Below, one piece after another: positions 28,698 to 38,845 of a DNA stretch of 64,000 nucleotides. This DNA is from Puniceicoccaceae bacterium (lineage in GTDB: Bacteria; Verrucomicrobiota; Verrucomicrobiia; Opitutales; Coraliomargaritaceae), in assembly GCA_002729725.1 (NCBI GenBank), contig PBYS01000117.1, positions 1 to 64,000 of the forward strand, in the 5' to 3' direction. Each line of letters opens with the position of its first letter. The first letter of the stretch is position 1. The notes below the pieces were generated by a model. It had not been told where the DNA came from and did not search any database. It saw nothing but the letters and a program-made list of their open reading frames with translations. A program made the position numbers and the translations under genes.

Positions 28698-29357
28698 TCA
28701 CTTGGATGTTTGGATATTTACGTTTTTTTCGTCAATGACAGCCGTCCGGCTCATCATATCGTGCCCCATTTGTCGGCGTTTGTTGAAAAATAGCGTCGCG
28801 AGGGTGGCGATTAGTCCGAAAGGGAAAAATAGGTAGAGCGTCAGTGTTTTTAGGCCGCCGCGTACGATACCGGCCATGATTGGCGGGGCTCCAAGTGTTA
28901 CGGTGCTGACGCTGCGTATGCGGCAGATGCGTTTGCCTAGTGAGCTGCCAGCGAAAAATCCTTCTCCGATGGCAAAGTAGATCCAGAAGGTGAGCATTTG
29001 CAATTCGTTGGCGACAGCCAGCGCGCGGACTAGGCTTTTGCTGGGTTCTGGAATGGTGGCGCCTGTTGTGGCGCCGTTTTCACTATACCACGTGATCAAC
29101 GCCTGGGTCCATTCTGTGAGTTCAGTGAACGCAGCTGGGTGTGACTGCGGTAATACGATCTTCCAGATGATGACCGAGGCTACGGCCGAAATCAGGATGA
29201 AGTCCAGTATGAAGGCGAACGCGCGCAGGGGGATGCTGGCGGTCGGCATGGGGCCGTCCTTGCGAAAGATTGAGTCGAGCAAGTTGCCCGCGCTGGGAGG
29301 CGTGGGCTGTGACTCTTCTTTTGGGGGCTCGTCCTGGTTGGGGGCGGGGGAACTCAT
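28698..29357 (-). CDS. RDD-family membrane protein
   Basis: This 219-residue protein has a Pro-rich soluble N-terminus, then the RDD start [19 protein letters not shown]. Further helices ([20 protein letters not shown] with GKRICRIR) follow, with the typical basic ending. Its ATG overlaps the folD stop by 4 nt (ATGA), indicating coupled translation. RDD proteins are of mostly unknown role; some are linked to ion exchange. Confidence 0.88.
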   Translation of the reverse strand: MSSPAPNQDEPPKEESQPTPPSAGNLLDSIFRKDGPMPTASIPLRAFAFILDFILISAVASVIIWKIVLPQSHPAAFTELTEWTQALITWYSENGATTGATIPEPSKSLVRALAVANELQMLTFWIYFAIGEGFFAGSSLGKRICRIRSVSTVTLGAPPIMAGIVRGGLKTLTLYLFFPFGLIATLATLFFNKRRQMGHDMMSRTAVIDEKNVNIQTSK

Positions 29358-30229
29358 CCGGCTTGGGCAGCTTTAAATGCACGCAGTGTGTTGTGCATGA
29401 GCATGGCGACGGTCATTGGGCCGACGCCGCCGGGGACGGGTGTGATTTGTGACGCTTTGGGCGCGACTGCGTCGAACTCAACATCACCTACTAGGCGGTA
29501 GCCCCGTTTCTTGCTCGGATCCTCGACGCGGTTGATGCCGACGTCGATGACTGCGACGCCGTCTTGAACCATGTCGCCTGTTACGAAATTTGCTCGGCCT
29601 ATGGCAGCGATTAGGATGTCCGCTTGGCGTGTGATGCTGGGCAGGTCTTGTGTGCGGGAGTGGCAAATGGTGACCGTGGCGTTGCCTGGGAGTGCCTTAC
29701 GCATCATGAGTAGTGCGGCAGGCTTGCCTACGATTTGACTACGGCCTAGCACGACGACGTGTTTACCTTCGGTCTCGATCTCGCTACGCTTGATTAGTTC
29801 GACGATGCCCGCAGGCGTGCAGGCGACGAAGCCGCTGTCATCTTCTTGGCATAGTTTACCGATGTTTAGAGTGTTGAATCCGTCGACATCCTTGTTGGGC
29901 AGTACGCGATTGAAAGTCTCTGTTTCGTCGATATGCGATGGGAGTGGTGCTTGTATAAGGATTCCGTTGATGTCGGGGGCGGCATTTAGGCTGTCGATTT
30001 GTGCAAATAGCGCTTCTTTACTGACATCTTCTGGTAGCAGGTAGAGGCGACTTTCGATGCCGATGCGTTCGGCTGTCTTTTCCTTTTTGCGCACGTAGGA
30101 AACCGATGCCGGGTCGTCGCCGACTCTAATAAAGGCCACGACTGGCTTCTTGCCTTGGATTTGACCCACCTGAACGGTGAGTTCTTCGATAATGGATTCT
30201 GCAATAGCGTTGCCGTCGATGAGTTTCAT
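29354..30229 (-). CDS. folD: Methylenetetrahydrofolate dehydrogenase/cyclohydrolase
   Basis: This 291-residue bifunctional enzyme interconverts 5,10-methylene-, methenyl- and 10-formyl-tetrahydrofolate. Signatures are [15 protein letters not shown] (catalytic Lys), [45 protein letters not shown] and [13 protein letters not shown]. The frame is open upstream to 30607, but those 126 residues lie in the transporter gene and are not FolD-like. ATG 30229 begins [17 protein letters not shown] is nearly adjacent to the start. Confidence 0.95.
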   Translation of the reverse strand: MKLIDGNAIAESIIEELTVQVGQIQGKKPVVAFIRVGDDPASVSYVRKKEKTAERIGIESRLYLLPEDVSKEALFAQIDSLNAAPDINGILIQAPLPSHIDETETFNRVLPNKDVDGFNTLNIGKLCQEDDSGFVACTPAGIVELIKRSEIETEGKHVVVLGRSQIVGKPAALLMMRKALPGNATVTICHSRTQDLPSITRQADILIAAIGRANFVTGDMVQDGVAVIDVGINRVEDPSKKRGYRLVGDVEFDAVAPKASQITPVPGGVGPMTVAMLMHNTLRAFKAAQAG

Positions 30230-30276
30230 TCCTCCAAAGAACGCCAAGGCTTGCTGGATTGGCAACTCTGAAATGC

Positions 30277-31488
30277 TTACTGCACTAGCATTCCGGCAAT
30301 TGCTCCGCTTGAGAAATTTGCCAGTGAAGCGGCGAGCAGGGCACGCATGCCTAATTGCGCGATTTCGCTGCGGCGCTCTGGTATCAGGCTGCCGAGTCCG
30401 CCGAGTAGGATTGCGATCGATGAGAAGTTGGCGAAGCCGCAAAGAGCGAAGGTTAGGATTGCTTGGCTGCGCAGGTTGAGCGTCTCTTGTATATGGGTGA
30501 ATTCGAGGAAGGCTACAAATTCGTTGAGCACGATTTTTTGGCCAATGATCGCGCCGCCCTGAATTGCCTGCTCCCATGGGATGCCGAGTATCCATGCGAG
30601 CGGGCAAAATGCGTAGCCCAGTAATAGTTGTATGCTTAGGCCTTCCATCCCGAGGCGGTCGCCCACATTGCCAAGTATGCCATTGCTTAGTGCGATCAGC
30701 CCGACGAATGCGATGAGCATGGCGCCTACGTTAAGCGCGAGCTTGAGCCCGTCGCTGGCACCTTGCGCAGCCGCATCAAATACATTGACTGGGGCCCCTT
30801 CAATGTCTTCGGGCAGCTTTTCGTTGTTCGGCTCTTCAGTCTCGGGTAGCAGTAGTTTGGCGAAGAGTAGGCCTGAGGGGGCGGCCATGAAGCAGGCAGC
30901 CAGTAGGAATTCCAAGCTGACCCCCATGCTGGCGTAGCCGGCCATGACGCTACCAGCTATAGAGGATAGCCCGCCCACCATAATTGCGAAAAACTCCGAC
31001 TTGGTCATTCTGCTAAGGTAGGGTTTGATGACGAGCGGGGCCTCGGTTTGTCCCACAAAAATGTTGGCTGTCGCACTGAGGGACTCCGCGCGGCTGGTGC
31101 CGAGTAGCTTTTGGATTACACCGCCTAGTGAGGCGACTATAATAGGCATCACTCTTAAGAAGTAGAGAACGGAGATCAGTGAGGAGAAGAATATGATCAC
31201 TGGTAATACGGTGAATGCGAAGAGGAAGCCTAAGTTGTGTTGGTGTCCTGCGAGTCCTCCGAATAGAAATTCGATGCCCACGAAGCCGAAGCTAATGACG
31301 TCGCCCACCATGACGGAGAGTACTTCGAGCCCAAATTTGCCCCATGGGGAGAATAATACCAATGCGCCAAATCCGAATTGTATCAGGATGGCTCCTATGA
31401 CTGTGCGCCAGTTGATGTCTTTACGAGAGCTTGAGCATAGCCAAGCGAAGGCGATTAAGGAACAATATCCGAATAGGCTAGTGAGCAT
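30277..31488 (-). CDS. Concentrative nucleoside transporter (CNT/NupC family)
   Basis: This 403-residue polytopic protein has CNT motifs [62 protein letters not shown] and a C-terminal [20 protein letters not shown]. It imports nucleosides using sodium or proton gradients. It lies 47 nt upstream of folD on the same strand, so nucleoside uptake and folate-linked one-carbon metabolism may be co-expressed. Confidence 0.93.
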   Translation of the reverse strand: MLTSLFGYCSLIAFAWLCSSSRKDINWRTVIGAILIQFGFGALVLFSPWGKFGLEVLSVMVGDVISFGFVGIEFLFGGLAGHQHNLGFLFAFTVLPVIIFFSSLISVLYFLRVMPIIVASLGGVIQKLLGTSRAESLSATANIFVGQTEAPLVIKPYLSRMTKSEFFAIMVGGLSSIAGSVMAGYASMGVSLEFLLAACFMAAPSGLLFAKLLLPETEEPNNEKLPEDIEGAPVNVFDAAAQGASDGLKLALNVGAMLIAFVGLIALSNGILGNVGDRLGMEGLSIQLLLGYAFCPLAWILGIPWEQAIQGGAIIGQKIVLNEFVAFLEFTHIQETLNLRSQAILTFALCGFANFSSIAILLGGLGSLIPERRSEIAQLGMRALLAASLANFSSGAIAGMLVQ

Positions 31489-31687
31489 GCGCGCAGATTG
31501 AGAGTCGGTGCTGTATTTGCAAGCTTGAGAATTATGGTATCTTTCTCTCGAGTGTGCGGCCCTTGCGGGCTTTTCGAATCGGTCCCAGCGCGCTTGTGGC
31601 CTGTGCTCGTGGGCTAACGGGGGAGTGGCTTATGTGAAGCATGGCAAGGCCCTGCTTGATTACCTCGAAAAAAATGCAAAAAGGTGC

Positions 31688-31715
31688 TTGCACAGGAAAG
31701 GCCAAGCGCTACTTT
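31688..31715 (+). promoter_or_regulatory. Possible promoter of the rpsL operon
   Basis: TTGCAC (31688-31693), a 16-nt spacer and TACTTT (31710-31715) lie 34 nt upstream of the rpsL ATG. The -35 match is good and the -10 match poor. No other candidate in the 261-nt gap looked better. Confidence 0.3.
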
Positions 31716-31749
31716 CGCCGTCTTTCTCTAATTCCAGCGATCAATTTCA

Positions 31750-32130
31750 ATGCCAACAATTAACCAACTAGTCCGCAACCCTCGTGTTGTTCAAAAGGTA
31801 AAATCCAAGTCTCGTCACCTGGACAAGAACCCATTTCGCCGTGGTGTCTGTGTTCAAGTTATGACTCGTACGCCTAAAAAGCCGAACTCTGCTATCCGTA
31901 AGGTGGCTAAGGTTCGTTTGACTAATGGCATCGAAGTGATTGCCTACATTCCTGACGAAGGTCACAATCTGCAAGAGCACAGTATCGTGCTTGTGCGTGG
32001 TGGTCGTGTGAAGGACCTTCCCGGTGTGCGTTATCACATCGTGCGTGGCGCGCTTGACTGTGTCGGTGTTGAGAAGCGTCGCCGTAGTCGCTCGAAGTAT
32101 GGTGTGAAACGTCCTAAGGATGCTTCCTGA
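31750..32130 (+). CDS. rpsL: 30S ribosomal protein S12
   Basis: This 126-residue S12 begins [12 protein letters not shown]. It has the decoding-site loops [16 protein letters not shown] and [17 protein letters not shown], with the lysines of a streptomycin-sensitive allele. It is the first gene of the str block. Confidence 0.98.
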   Translation: MPTINQLVRNPRVVQKVKSKSRHLDKNPFRRGVCVQVMTRTPKKPNSAIRKVAKVRLTNGIEVIAYIPDEGHNLQEHSIVLVRGGRVKDLPGVRYHIVRGALDCVGVEKRRRSRSKYGVKRPKDAS

Positions 32131-32141
32131 GGCCTGCTAAG

Positions 32142-32182
32142 TGTTTCTTAGTTTAGCTGTTTCTTAATTTAGCTGTTTCTTG
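32142..32182 (+). repeat. 16-nt tandem repeat between rpsL and rpsG
   Basis: TGTTTCTT recurs at 32142, 32158 and 32174, an exact 16-nt period. The last two units share TTTAGCTGTTTCTT. The 86-nt gap is pyrimidine-rich, and more TTTCTT elements continue to the rpsG start. No protein is encoded. Confidence 0.7.
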
Positions 32183-32216
32183 ATTCTGATTTCTTAAATC
32201 TTATTTCTTTCTTACT

Positions 32217-32690
<474 letters not shown>

Positions 32691-32738
32691 TCTGATGACT
32701 TCCTCGCCCCACTCGTTCTTTTCCAGTCTAATTGTTTT

Positions 32739-34886
32739 ATGTCCGCTACTAGCACAGCGTCAGCTAACTCGCCTAAGCGTAAGTTCCCCTTGGAGCATAC
32801 GCGCAACATCGGCATAGCTGCGCATATCGATGCAGGCAAAACAACGACGACGGAAAGAATTTTATTTTACGCAGGTGTCGTCCATAAGATGGGCGAAGTT
32901 CATGAAGGTAGCGCTGTTACCGATTGGATGGATCAAGAGCGCGAACGTGGTATTACCATCACTTCGGCCGCGATCACCTGCAACTGGACTAATCAAGAAG
33001 GTCCATTTGCCGGAATCTGTAATAAGATTAACATTATCGACACCCCCGGGCACGTCGATTTTACGGCAGAGGTCGAACGCTCGCTGCGAGTGCTCGATGG
33101 CACCGTAGGTGTCTTTTGTGCCGTCGCTGGCGTGCAGCCGCAGTCCGAAACGGTCTGGCGCCAAATGACCAAGTATAAGGTCCCGCGCATCGCATTCGTA
33201 AACAAAATGGACCGCGTGGGCGCGGATTTTTTTGCGGCCATTGAGTCCATGCGCGATCGCCTCGCTGCGAATGCACACGCCATCTTTTTACCGATTGGTT
33301 CGGAGGAAGATTTTGTCGGTCTGATCGATCTCGCATCCATGGATGCCCGTATTTACGATGCCGCCGATGCTTCAGGTATGACATTTGAGCTGGGGCCGAT
33401 CCCCGCTGATTATGTCGATCAAGCTCAAGAGTATCGCGAGAAGCTGATCGAAGCGCTGGCCGACTTTGATGATGCGCTGGCGGATAAGTATTTGGAGGGC
33501 GAAGAGCTCAGTGCCGACGATATTCGTGCAGCCATTCGTAAAGCCACCATTTCACTTGATTTCTGTGGTGTGATTCCTGGCAGCGCCTTTAAAAATAAGG
33601 GCGTGCAGGCCGTCTTAGAATCGGTTGTCAATTATTTGCCTTGTCCGCTCGATCTACCGCCTATGAAGGGGGAGACAGAAGCCGGCCGCGATGTTGAAGT
33701 TGCGCCCGATGACAACGCCAAGTTTACAGGACTCGCTTTCAAGTTAATGAACGACGGTTATGTCGGTAAGCTAGTTTTCATGCGAGTCTACTCCGGTAGC
33801 TTGGCTAAGGGGACCGCACTTTATAATCCACGCACCGGTAAAACCGAACGCATTTCGCGCTTACTGGTCATGAAGGCTGACTCACGCGAAGATATTGACG
33901 TCGCCTACTCGGGGGATATATGCGCCATTGTTGGTGCTCGCGATGTTGTGACCGGGGATACTCTCTGCGCAAAGGGCGTGGACATACGTTTAGAACCGCC
34001 GACATTTCCAGAGCCAGTGATCTCGATGTCGATCGAGCCCAAGACCTCCGCTGACCAGGAAAAGATGGCGACTGGTTTGCAGCGCTTGTCCGAAGAAGAT
34101 CCAACTTTTGTTGTCAGTAGCGACGAAGAGACTGGCCAGACGATCATCGCTGGCATGGGTGAGTTGCACCTCGAAATCATTAAGGATCGTCTTTTCCGCG
34201 AATTTAAAGTCGGCGCCGAAGCCGGACGCCCGCAGATTGCCTACCGCGAAACCGTTTCAGCCAATTCAGAAGGCGAGGGTAAGTTCGTGCGTCAAACTGG
34301 TGGCAGTGGCCAATATGGCCATGCCCGTATTAAGTTGGAGCCGCTCGAACGCGGCGCTGGTGTCGAAATCGTCGACAAGACCGTTGGCGGCGTCATTCCA
34401 AAAGAATTTATTAAGCCAACCTTGGATGGTATTCGTGAAGCGACTAACAACGGTTCCGTTTGTGGTTATCCCGTTGTCGATGTGAAAGTCACCCTCTTTG
34501 ATGGTTCTTTCCACGAAGTCGATTCCTCCGAGATGTCTTTCAAGATGGCCGGTATTTTCGCCTTCCGCGATGCTATGGAAAAGGCGAGCCCACAGCTGCT
34601 CGAGCCCATGATGAAGGTCGAAGTCGAAACACCTGACGAGTATCAAGGTGATATCATGGGGGATCTCAATCGTCGACGCGGTCAGATTCAGAATGTAACT
34701 GGTAAGTCCGCTTTCATTTCGATTTCCGCCCTAGTGCCGCTGCAAGAGATGTTTGGCTACGCCACCATCGTGCGTTCGCTCAGTAAAGGACGCGCTTCCT
34801 ATAGTATGGAGCCCGAATCCTTCGAGCCGGTCCCGCAGAACATCCTTAATAAAATTTTAGAAACCTCCACTCGGGGGCGCTATTAA
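32739..34886 (+). CDS. fusA: Elongation factor G
   Basis: This 715-residue translocation GTPase has the G1 loop NIGIAAHIDAGKTTTTERIL, RGITITSAAITC (switch), DTPGHVDFTAEV and VNKMDR, followed by domains II-V including FKVGAEAGRPQIAYRE. Length is normal for EF-G. tuf does not follow; rpsJ does. Confidence 0.98.
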   Translation: MSATSTASANSPKRKFPLEHTRNIGIAAHIDAGKTTTTERILFYAGVVHKMGEVHEGSAVTDWMDQERERGITITSAAITCNWTNQEGPFAGICNKINIIDTPGHVDFTAEVERSLRVLDGTVGVFCAVAGVQPQSETVWRQMTKYKVPRIAFVNKMDRVGADFFAAIESMRDRLAANAHAIFLPIGSEEDFVGLIDLASMDARIYDAADASGMTFELGPIPADYVDQAQEYREKLIEALADFDDALADKYLEGEELSADDIRAAIRKATISLDFCGVIPGSAFKNKGVQAVLESVVNYLPCPLDLPPMKGETEAGRDVEVAPDDNAKFTGLAFKLMNDGYVGKLVFMRVYSGSLAKGTALYNPRTGKTERISRLLVMKADSREDIDVAYSGDICAIVGARDVVTGDTLCAKGVDIRLEPPTFPEPVISMSIEPKTSADQEKMATGLQRLSEEDPTFVVSSDEETGQTIIAGMGELHLEIIKDRLFREFKVGAEAGRPQIAYRETVSANSEGEGKFVRQTGGSGQYGHARIKLEPLERGAGVEIVDKTVGGVIPKEFIKPTLDGIREATNNGSVCGYPVVDVKVTLFDGSFHEVDSSEMSFKMAGIFAFRDAMEKASPQLLEPMMKVEVETPDEYQGDIMGDLNRRRGQIQNVTGKSAFISISALVPLQEMFGYATIVRSLSKGRASYSMEPESFEPVPQNILNKILETSTRGRY

Positions 34887-34976
34887 TCGGGATTAAGCAA
34901 GAAAGCATTTAGTCTCAATTTCAAAAGCACATTTTAACTGAAACATCAGTAAACCTTAACCAAACAAATATAAAAT

Positions 34977-35285
34977 ATGAGCACACCACGTATCCGTATT
35001 CGCCTTAAAGGCTTTGATTATCGCGTAATTGACCAGTCCGCTGCGGACATCGTCGAAACAGCTAAGCGCTCTGGCGCTCGCGTTGCTGGTCCTGTGCCCC
35101 TTCCAACTAAGATCGAAAAGTTCACTGTGAATCGTTCCGTTCACGTTAACAAAAAGTCGATGGATCAGTTTGAAGTTCGCACACATAAGCGCCTGATCGA
35201 TATCGTCGAGCCAACTGCAGCCACAGTGGACGAGCTCAAGAAGCTCAACCTCCCTGCTGGTGTTGATATTTCCATTAACGTCTAG
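34977..35285 (+). CDS. rpsJ: 30S ribosomal protein S10
   Basis: This 102-residue S10 shows [37 protein letters not shown] and [16 protein letters not shown]. It sits 90 nt after fusA and ends the str block, instead of leading the rplC operon 26 kb away. A terminator follows. Confidence 0.98.
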   Translation: MSTPRIRIRLKGFDYRVIDQSAADIVETAKRSGARVAGPVPLPTKIEKFTVNRSVHVNKKSMDQFEVRTHKRLIDIVEPTAATVDELKKLNLPAGVDISINV

Positions 35286-35331
35286 TTAATGCACCGTAGG
35301 TGCGACTCACGCCGTATCACGTCATATTTCC

Positions 35332-35368
35332 AAAAGCCCGCTGCTTGTAAAAGCTGCGGGCTTTTTTT
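35332..35368 (+). terminator. Rho-independent terminator after rpsJ
   Basis: AAAAGCCCGC (35332-35341) pairs with GCGGGCTTTT (35356-35365), with a possible inner GCTT/AAGC extension, followed by a run of T. It lies 47 nt after the rpsJ stop. Confidence 0.9.
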
Positions 35369-35399
35369 GTGTCACTCCCACAGGTATCTGAAGCGCGTT

Positions 35400-35882
35400 C
35401 TAAGCGCTTCGGCTCCACTGCTTTTCTATCTCTTTCATTTGATCGAAGTCGCCGCGTTCACAGGCGTTTACAAAACCGTCGGCGAAGGATTTGAGTGTGT
35501 CCCAGCGCTTGCGTATGCCGGCGGCTTCTTCTTGGGTGATCCGTTCGTCGAGGCCAGCGTTGGCGATTTCTCCGAGTAGAGAGGCAAATTGACTGACCAT
35601 CTCATGCGTGGCTGGGTTCAGTGCGTCATGTTTTGCGGATGCGACATTGTTTGGCACGAAATAACCGTCCGCTTGCGCAGCCAACCATTTGATCAATTGA
35701 TTGTCGCCGCAAGCCTCGTTGAGGGCGCAGACTCTGTCTAGCGGATTTTTGGAGCCGCTTTGAGTTTCACCTACTGGTTGCGACCACTTATAGATGAGGG
35801 ACTGTGATATGCCGAGTTCGGCGGCGAGTGCCTTCGGAGAGCTGTCAACGAAGCAAGTTTTGATAATTTCGTGGGATTGCAC
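35400..35882 (-). CDS. HTH regulator resembling phage CII/Cro-type proteins
   Basis: This 160-residue protein has an N-terminal helix-turn-helix, SPKALAAELGISQSLIYKWS, then DRVCALNEACGDNQLIKWLA and a helical C-terminal region (ITQEEAAGIRKRWDTL). The layout matches small phage-like regulators (Phage_CP76 type), though no phage genes are nearby. It is divergent from the YqiJ/flotillin gene pair and could regulate it. That link is inference from position. Confidence 0.65.
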   Translation of the reverse strand: MQSHEIIKTCFVDSSPKALAAELGISQSLIYKWSQPVGETQSGSKNPLDRVCALNEACGDNQLIKWLAAQADGYFVPNNVASAKHDALNPATHEMVSQFASLLGEIANAGLDERITQEEAAGIRKRWDTLKSFADGFVNACERGDFDQMKEIEKQWSRSA

Positions 35883-35991
35883 AGCTAATGATTTTTAGAA
35901 ATTACTTATTTTGGCAAGGTGATTGTATAAAATCTCTCGCTTATTGTAATATATTTGCTCACTTTTCCTGTTATTATTTTGCCCCACTCAA

Positions 35992-36663
35992 ATGATTGAA
36001 GAACTGTTTACTGAAGCCTTGCGTTGGTACAACATGCCCTGGACTCTAATGCTGATCCTAGTCATGTTGTATTGGTCGATTGCGGTTATCGGAGTCGTGG
36101 ACCTGGATTTTTTAGGCTTCGATTTTGACGTGGACGCCGATGTCGATGTGGATGCCGACGCTGATATTGATGCCAATACGGGTGGTGGGGCACTCACTGG
36201 CTTGATGGAGTTTATTCATCTCGGCAGCCTGCCTCTGATGGTCGTGGTGTCGGGCTTGGTGATTTGTGCCTGGTCGATGGCTTTAATTGGCAACTTTTAT
36301 TTAAATTCCGGAGGTTCCGGGATCATTGGTTTTGCGCTGTCCGCTGCGGTCGCAGTGCCGGGCTTGATCGTTTCGTCCTTGGCCTTGTGGCCGGTGGCGG
36401 TCTTTTACCAGCGACTCGAAGACAAGACCGACGGCAATTTGACGATGATTGGGCGAACATGCCATGTGCGTTCAGACCGAGTGGATGCAAGTTTTGGTCA
36501 AGCCGAGGTCAGCACGCCGGAAGGTCCTTTGGTGGTGAATGTGCGCCTTGCTTCGGAGAGTGCCCCGTTGCAAGCGGGAGATACAGCATTGATCATTAGC
36601 GAAGATGCGCAGCGTATGCTTTATACAGTCAGGAAGATAACCAACGAATTAACCAAGATCTAA
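35992..36663 (+). CDS. YqiJ/NfeD-like membrane protein with Asp-rich segment
   Basis: This 223-residue protein has an N-terminal helix (WTLMLILVMLYWSIAVIGVV), an acidic segment with alternating Asp (DVDADVDVDADADIDAN, about residues 44-60), two more helices and a C-terminal OB-fold-like domain (LTMIGRTCHVRSDRVDASFG to YTVRKI). This matches the YqiJ family, the usual partner of flotillins such as YqiK. It lies 6 nt upstream of the flotillin gene. It probably assembles with flotillin in the inner membrane. Confidence 0.8.
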   Translation: MIEELFTEALRWYNMPWTLMLILVMLYWSIAVIGVVDLDFLGFDFDVDADVDVDADADIDANTGGGALTGLMEFIHLGSLPLMVVVSGLVICAWSMALIGNFYLNSGGSGIIGFALSAAVAVPGLIVSSLALWPVAVFYQRLEDKTDGNLTMIGRTCHVRSDRVDASFGQAEVSTPEGPLVVNVRLASESAPLQAGDTALIISEDAQRMLYTVRKITNELTKI

Positions 36664-36669
36664 AATAAT

Positions 36670-38748
36670 ATGAATATGATACAGTCACTTGCCATTATTG
36701 AATCTGTGGGCCTCACAGTGTTGCTAGGAGTCGCTGCGGCGATTGTTGGTTTGTTGGTCACACTTATAAAAATGTACCGTAAGGTCGACCAAGGCTATGC
36801 ACTCGTGCGCAATGGTTTTGGCGGCACACAGGTTTCATTTGCGGGCATGGTGAGTGTGCCAGTGCTGCACAAACTGGAAATCATGGACTTACGGGTGCAG
36901 CACTTGCCCTTGGATCGTCGTGGTAAGGATGGTTTGATCTGTCAGGATAATGTGCGAGCGGATATCAGTGTGGGCTTCTACGTGCGAGTGAATCCGCATG
37001 AAAATGATGTGAAAGCGGTCGCGAAGGCAGTCGGCTGTGAGCGTGCGTCGGATCTGGATAAAATTCGCGAGCTCTTCGATGCCAAGTTCTCGGAAGCTTT
37101 GAAGACTGCAGGTAAGCAATTCGACTTTGAAAGCCTCTACACCGACCGCATTGATTTTCGTAATAAGATCATCGAAGTTATCGGGCAGGATTTGAATGGC
37201 TACGCGCTGGAAGACGTGGCAATTGATTATCTGGAGCAAACTCCACTTGAAGCTTTAAATCCCGACAATATCCTCGACTCCGAGGGCATTAAGAAGATTG
37301 CCGAGCGCACGGCGACTCAGGCGATTCTGGAAAACGAGATTGCGAATAAGCGCATTCAAACCATCAAGCAGAACGATGTGCAGCGTATTGAGGCAGTGTT
37401 GGAGATGGAGAAACAACAAGCGGAGGCTGAAGAGAAGCAAAAGCGTGAAATTTCCGTGATTCGTTCGCGTGAGGAAGCTGAAGCGAAGCGCGTTGCTGAA
37501 GAGCAACGCCTACGCGCCGAGCAAGCTCAGATCAACACTGACGAAGAATTACAAATCGCTCTTGAAAACATGCAGCGCCAGGTGATCGTGGCAGAAAAGA
37601 ATAAGCAGAAGACCGAAGCGGTAGAAACCGAGCGTGTCGAACGTGACCGTCAACTCGAAGTCGTGGAGCGCGATAAGGTCACTACATTGGCGGACATCGA
37701 AAAGACCAAGGCGGTCGAAATTGAAAAGCGCAATATCCAAGATGTCATTAAAGAGCGTGTGATGGTTGAGAAGACCGTCGTGATCGAGCAAGAAAAGATC
37801 AAAGATACCGAGTCCTTTGCCACTGCTGATCGTCAAAAGCGCATCGCAATTACAGATGCGGAAGAAAAGGCCGAACGCGAGAAGCTAACCCGACTGAAGG
37901 AAGCTGAAGCTAGCCAAGAGGCTGAAAAGTTGAAGGCTGACGAAGAATATTACAAGGAGGTCCGCCGGGCCGAGTCTAGCAAGCAAGCTACTGAGCTGTC
38001 TGCGCAAGAGATGATCATCGCCGCTGAAGCAGAAGAAGCCGCTTCGGTCAAACAAGCGCTCGCCAAGAAGCACCTCGCAGAAGGCGTTGCGGCGGAAACC
38101 GCGGCCGAAGGTCTAGGCGATGCCAAGGTCTTGGAAGCAAGGGCTGCTGCCAGCTTGAGGCAGGGCGAAGCCGATGCTAAATCTGCCTCATTGAAGTTCG
38201 AAGCCGATGCCAAGGGCATTACCGAAAAGGCTGCTGCGATGAAACTCTTCAACGAAGCGGGCAAGGAGCACGAAGAGTTTAAACTTCGCCTCGAAAAGGA
38301 CAAAGAGGTCGAGCTCGAAAGCATTCGTGTTAACGAAAATATCGCGCGTCATCAGGCCCAAGTGCTCTCTGATTCGCTTAAGAATACTAAGGTTGATATC
38401 GTGGGTGGTAGCACCGAATTTTATAACGATATCATTGGCGCTGTGACTCGTGGTAAGTCCTTTGAGCGCACCTTGAGTAGCAGTCCCGCACTGACTGATG
38501 TGAAGGAGACCTTCTTCAATGGAGACCCTGAATATTTCCGAGCTCAGGTTTCAAACTGGTTGAAAGACTTCAACATCGATGTGGCCACAGTGAAGGACTT
38601 GTCGATCGCTAACTTGATGATGAAGTTGGCTTCGGAAACTAATGATGAAGATCAGCTCAGCCGCATCCGCGGACTGGCCGGCATGGCTGAGAAGTTCGGT
38701 CTGGCCAATGAGCGTGTGCAACAGTTCCTTAGTATGGGGCAAAAATAG
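36670..38748 (+). CDS. Flotillin-family (YqiK-like) SPFH protein
   Basis: This 692-residue protein has an N-terminal membrane helix (SVGLTVLLGVAAAIVGLLVT) and an SPFH domain (VDQGYALVRNGFGGTQVSFA to about residue 215). A long coiled coil rich in Glu, Lys and Ala runs from about residue 225 to 560. The C-terminal flotillin region contains TKVDIVGGSTEFYNDIIGAV. Flotillins scaffold membrane microdomains in oligomers. It is co-directional with the YqiJ-like gene and followed after a hairpin by a giant ATPase. Confidence 0.92.
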   Translation: MNMIQSLAIIESVGLTVLLGVAAAIVGLLVTLIKMYRKVDQGYALVRNGFGGTQVSFAGMVSVPVLHKLEIMDLRVQHLPLDRRGKDGLICQDNVRADISVGFYVRVNPHENDVKAVAKAVGCERASDLDKIRELFDAKFSEALKTAGKQFDFESLYTDRIDFRNKIIEVIGQDLNGYALEDVAIDYLEQTPLEALNPDNILDSEGIKKIAERTATQAILENEIANKRIQTIKQNDVQRIEAVLEMEKQQAEAEEKQKREISVIRSREEAEAKRVAEEQRLRAEQAQINTDEELQIALENMQRQVIVAEKNKQKTEAVETERVERDRQLEVVERDKVTTLADIEKTKAVEIEKRNIQDVIKERVMVEKTVVIEQEKIKDTESFATADRQKRIAITDAEEKAEREKLTRLKEAEASQEAEKLKADEEYYKEVRRAESSKQATELSAQEMIIAAEAEEAASVKQALAKKHLAEGVAAETAAEGLGDAKVLEARAAASLRQGEADAKSASLKFEADAKGITEKAAAMKLFNEAGKEHEEFKLRLEKDKEVELESIRVNENIARHQAQVLSDSLKNTKVDIVGGSTEFYNDIIGAVTRGKSFERTLSSSPALTDVKETFFNGDPEYFRAQVSNWLKDFNIDVATVKDLSIANLMMKLASETNDEDQLSRIRGLAGMAEKFGLANERVQQFLSMGQK

Positions 38749-38776
38749 GCGCTAGCCGACACTAAGCTGCTAGGGG

Positions 38777-38801
38777 CAGCGACAGCGCGCAGCTGTCGCT
38801 G
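38777..38801 (+). other. Strong hairpin between flotillin and ATPase genes
   Basis: CAGCGACAGC (38777-38786) pairs perfectly with GCTGTCGCTG (38792-38801) around a GCGCA loop. No T tract follows, so it is more likely an mRNA processing or partial-attenuation element than a full terminator. Confidence 0.55.
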
Positions 38802-38845
38802 TCTTCTGCGGCGACTTTATATAAACAGCAGGCAATTGATCCAGT

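Noticed and set aside
30230-30607. 126-residue N-terminal extension of folD
   Set aside because: It runs antisense-frame through the transporter gene and is Arg/Pro-rich noise; FolD proteins begin at MKLIDG.
35400-35882. Prophage at the CII-like regulator
   Set aside because: No integrase, structural or lysis genes and no attachment repeats were seen nearby; one HTH gene is not enough.
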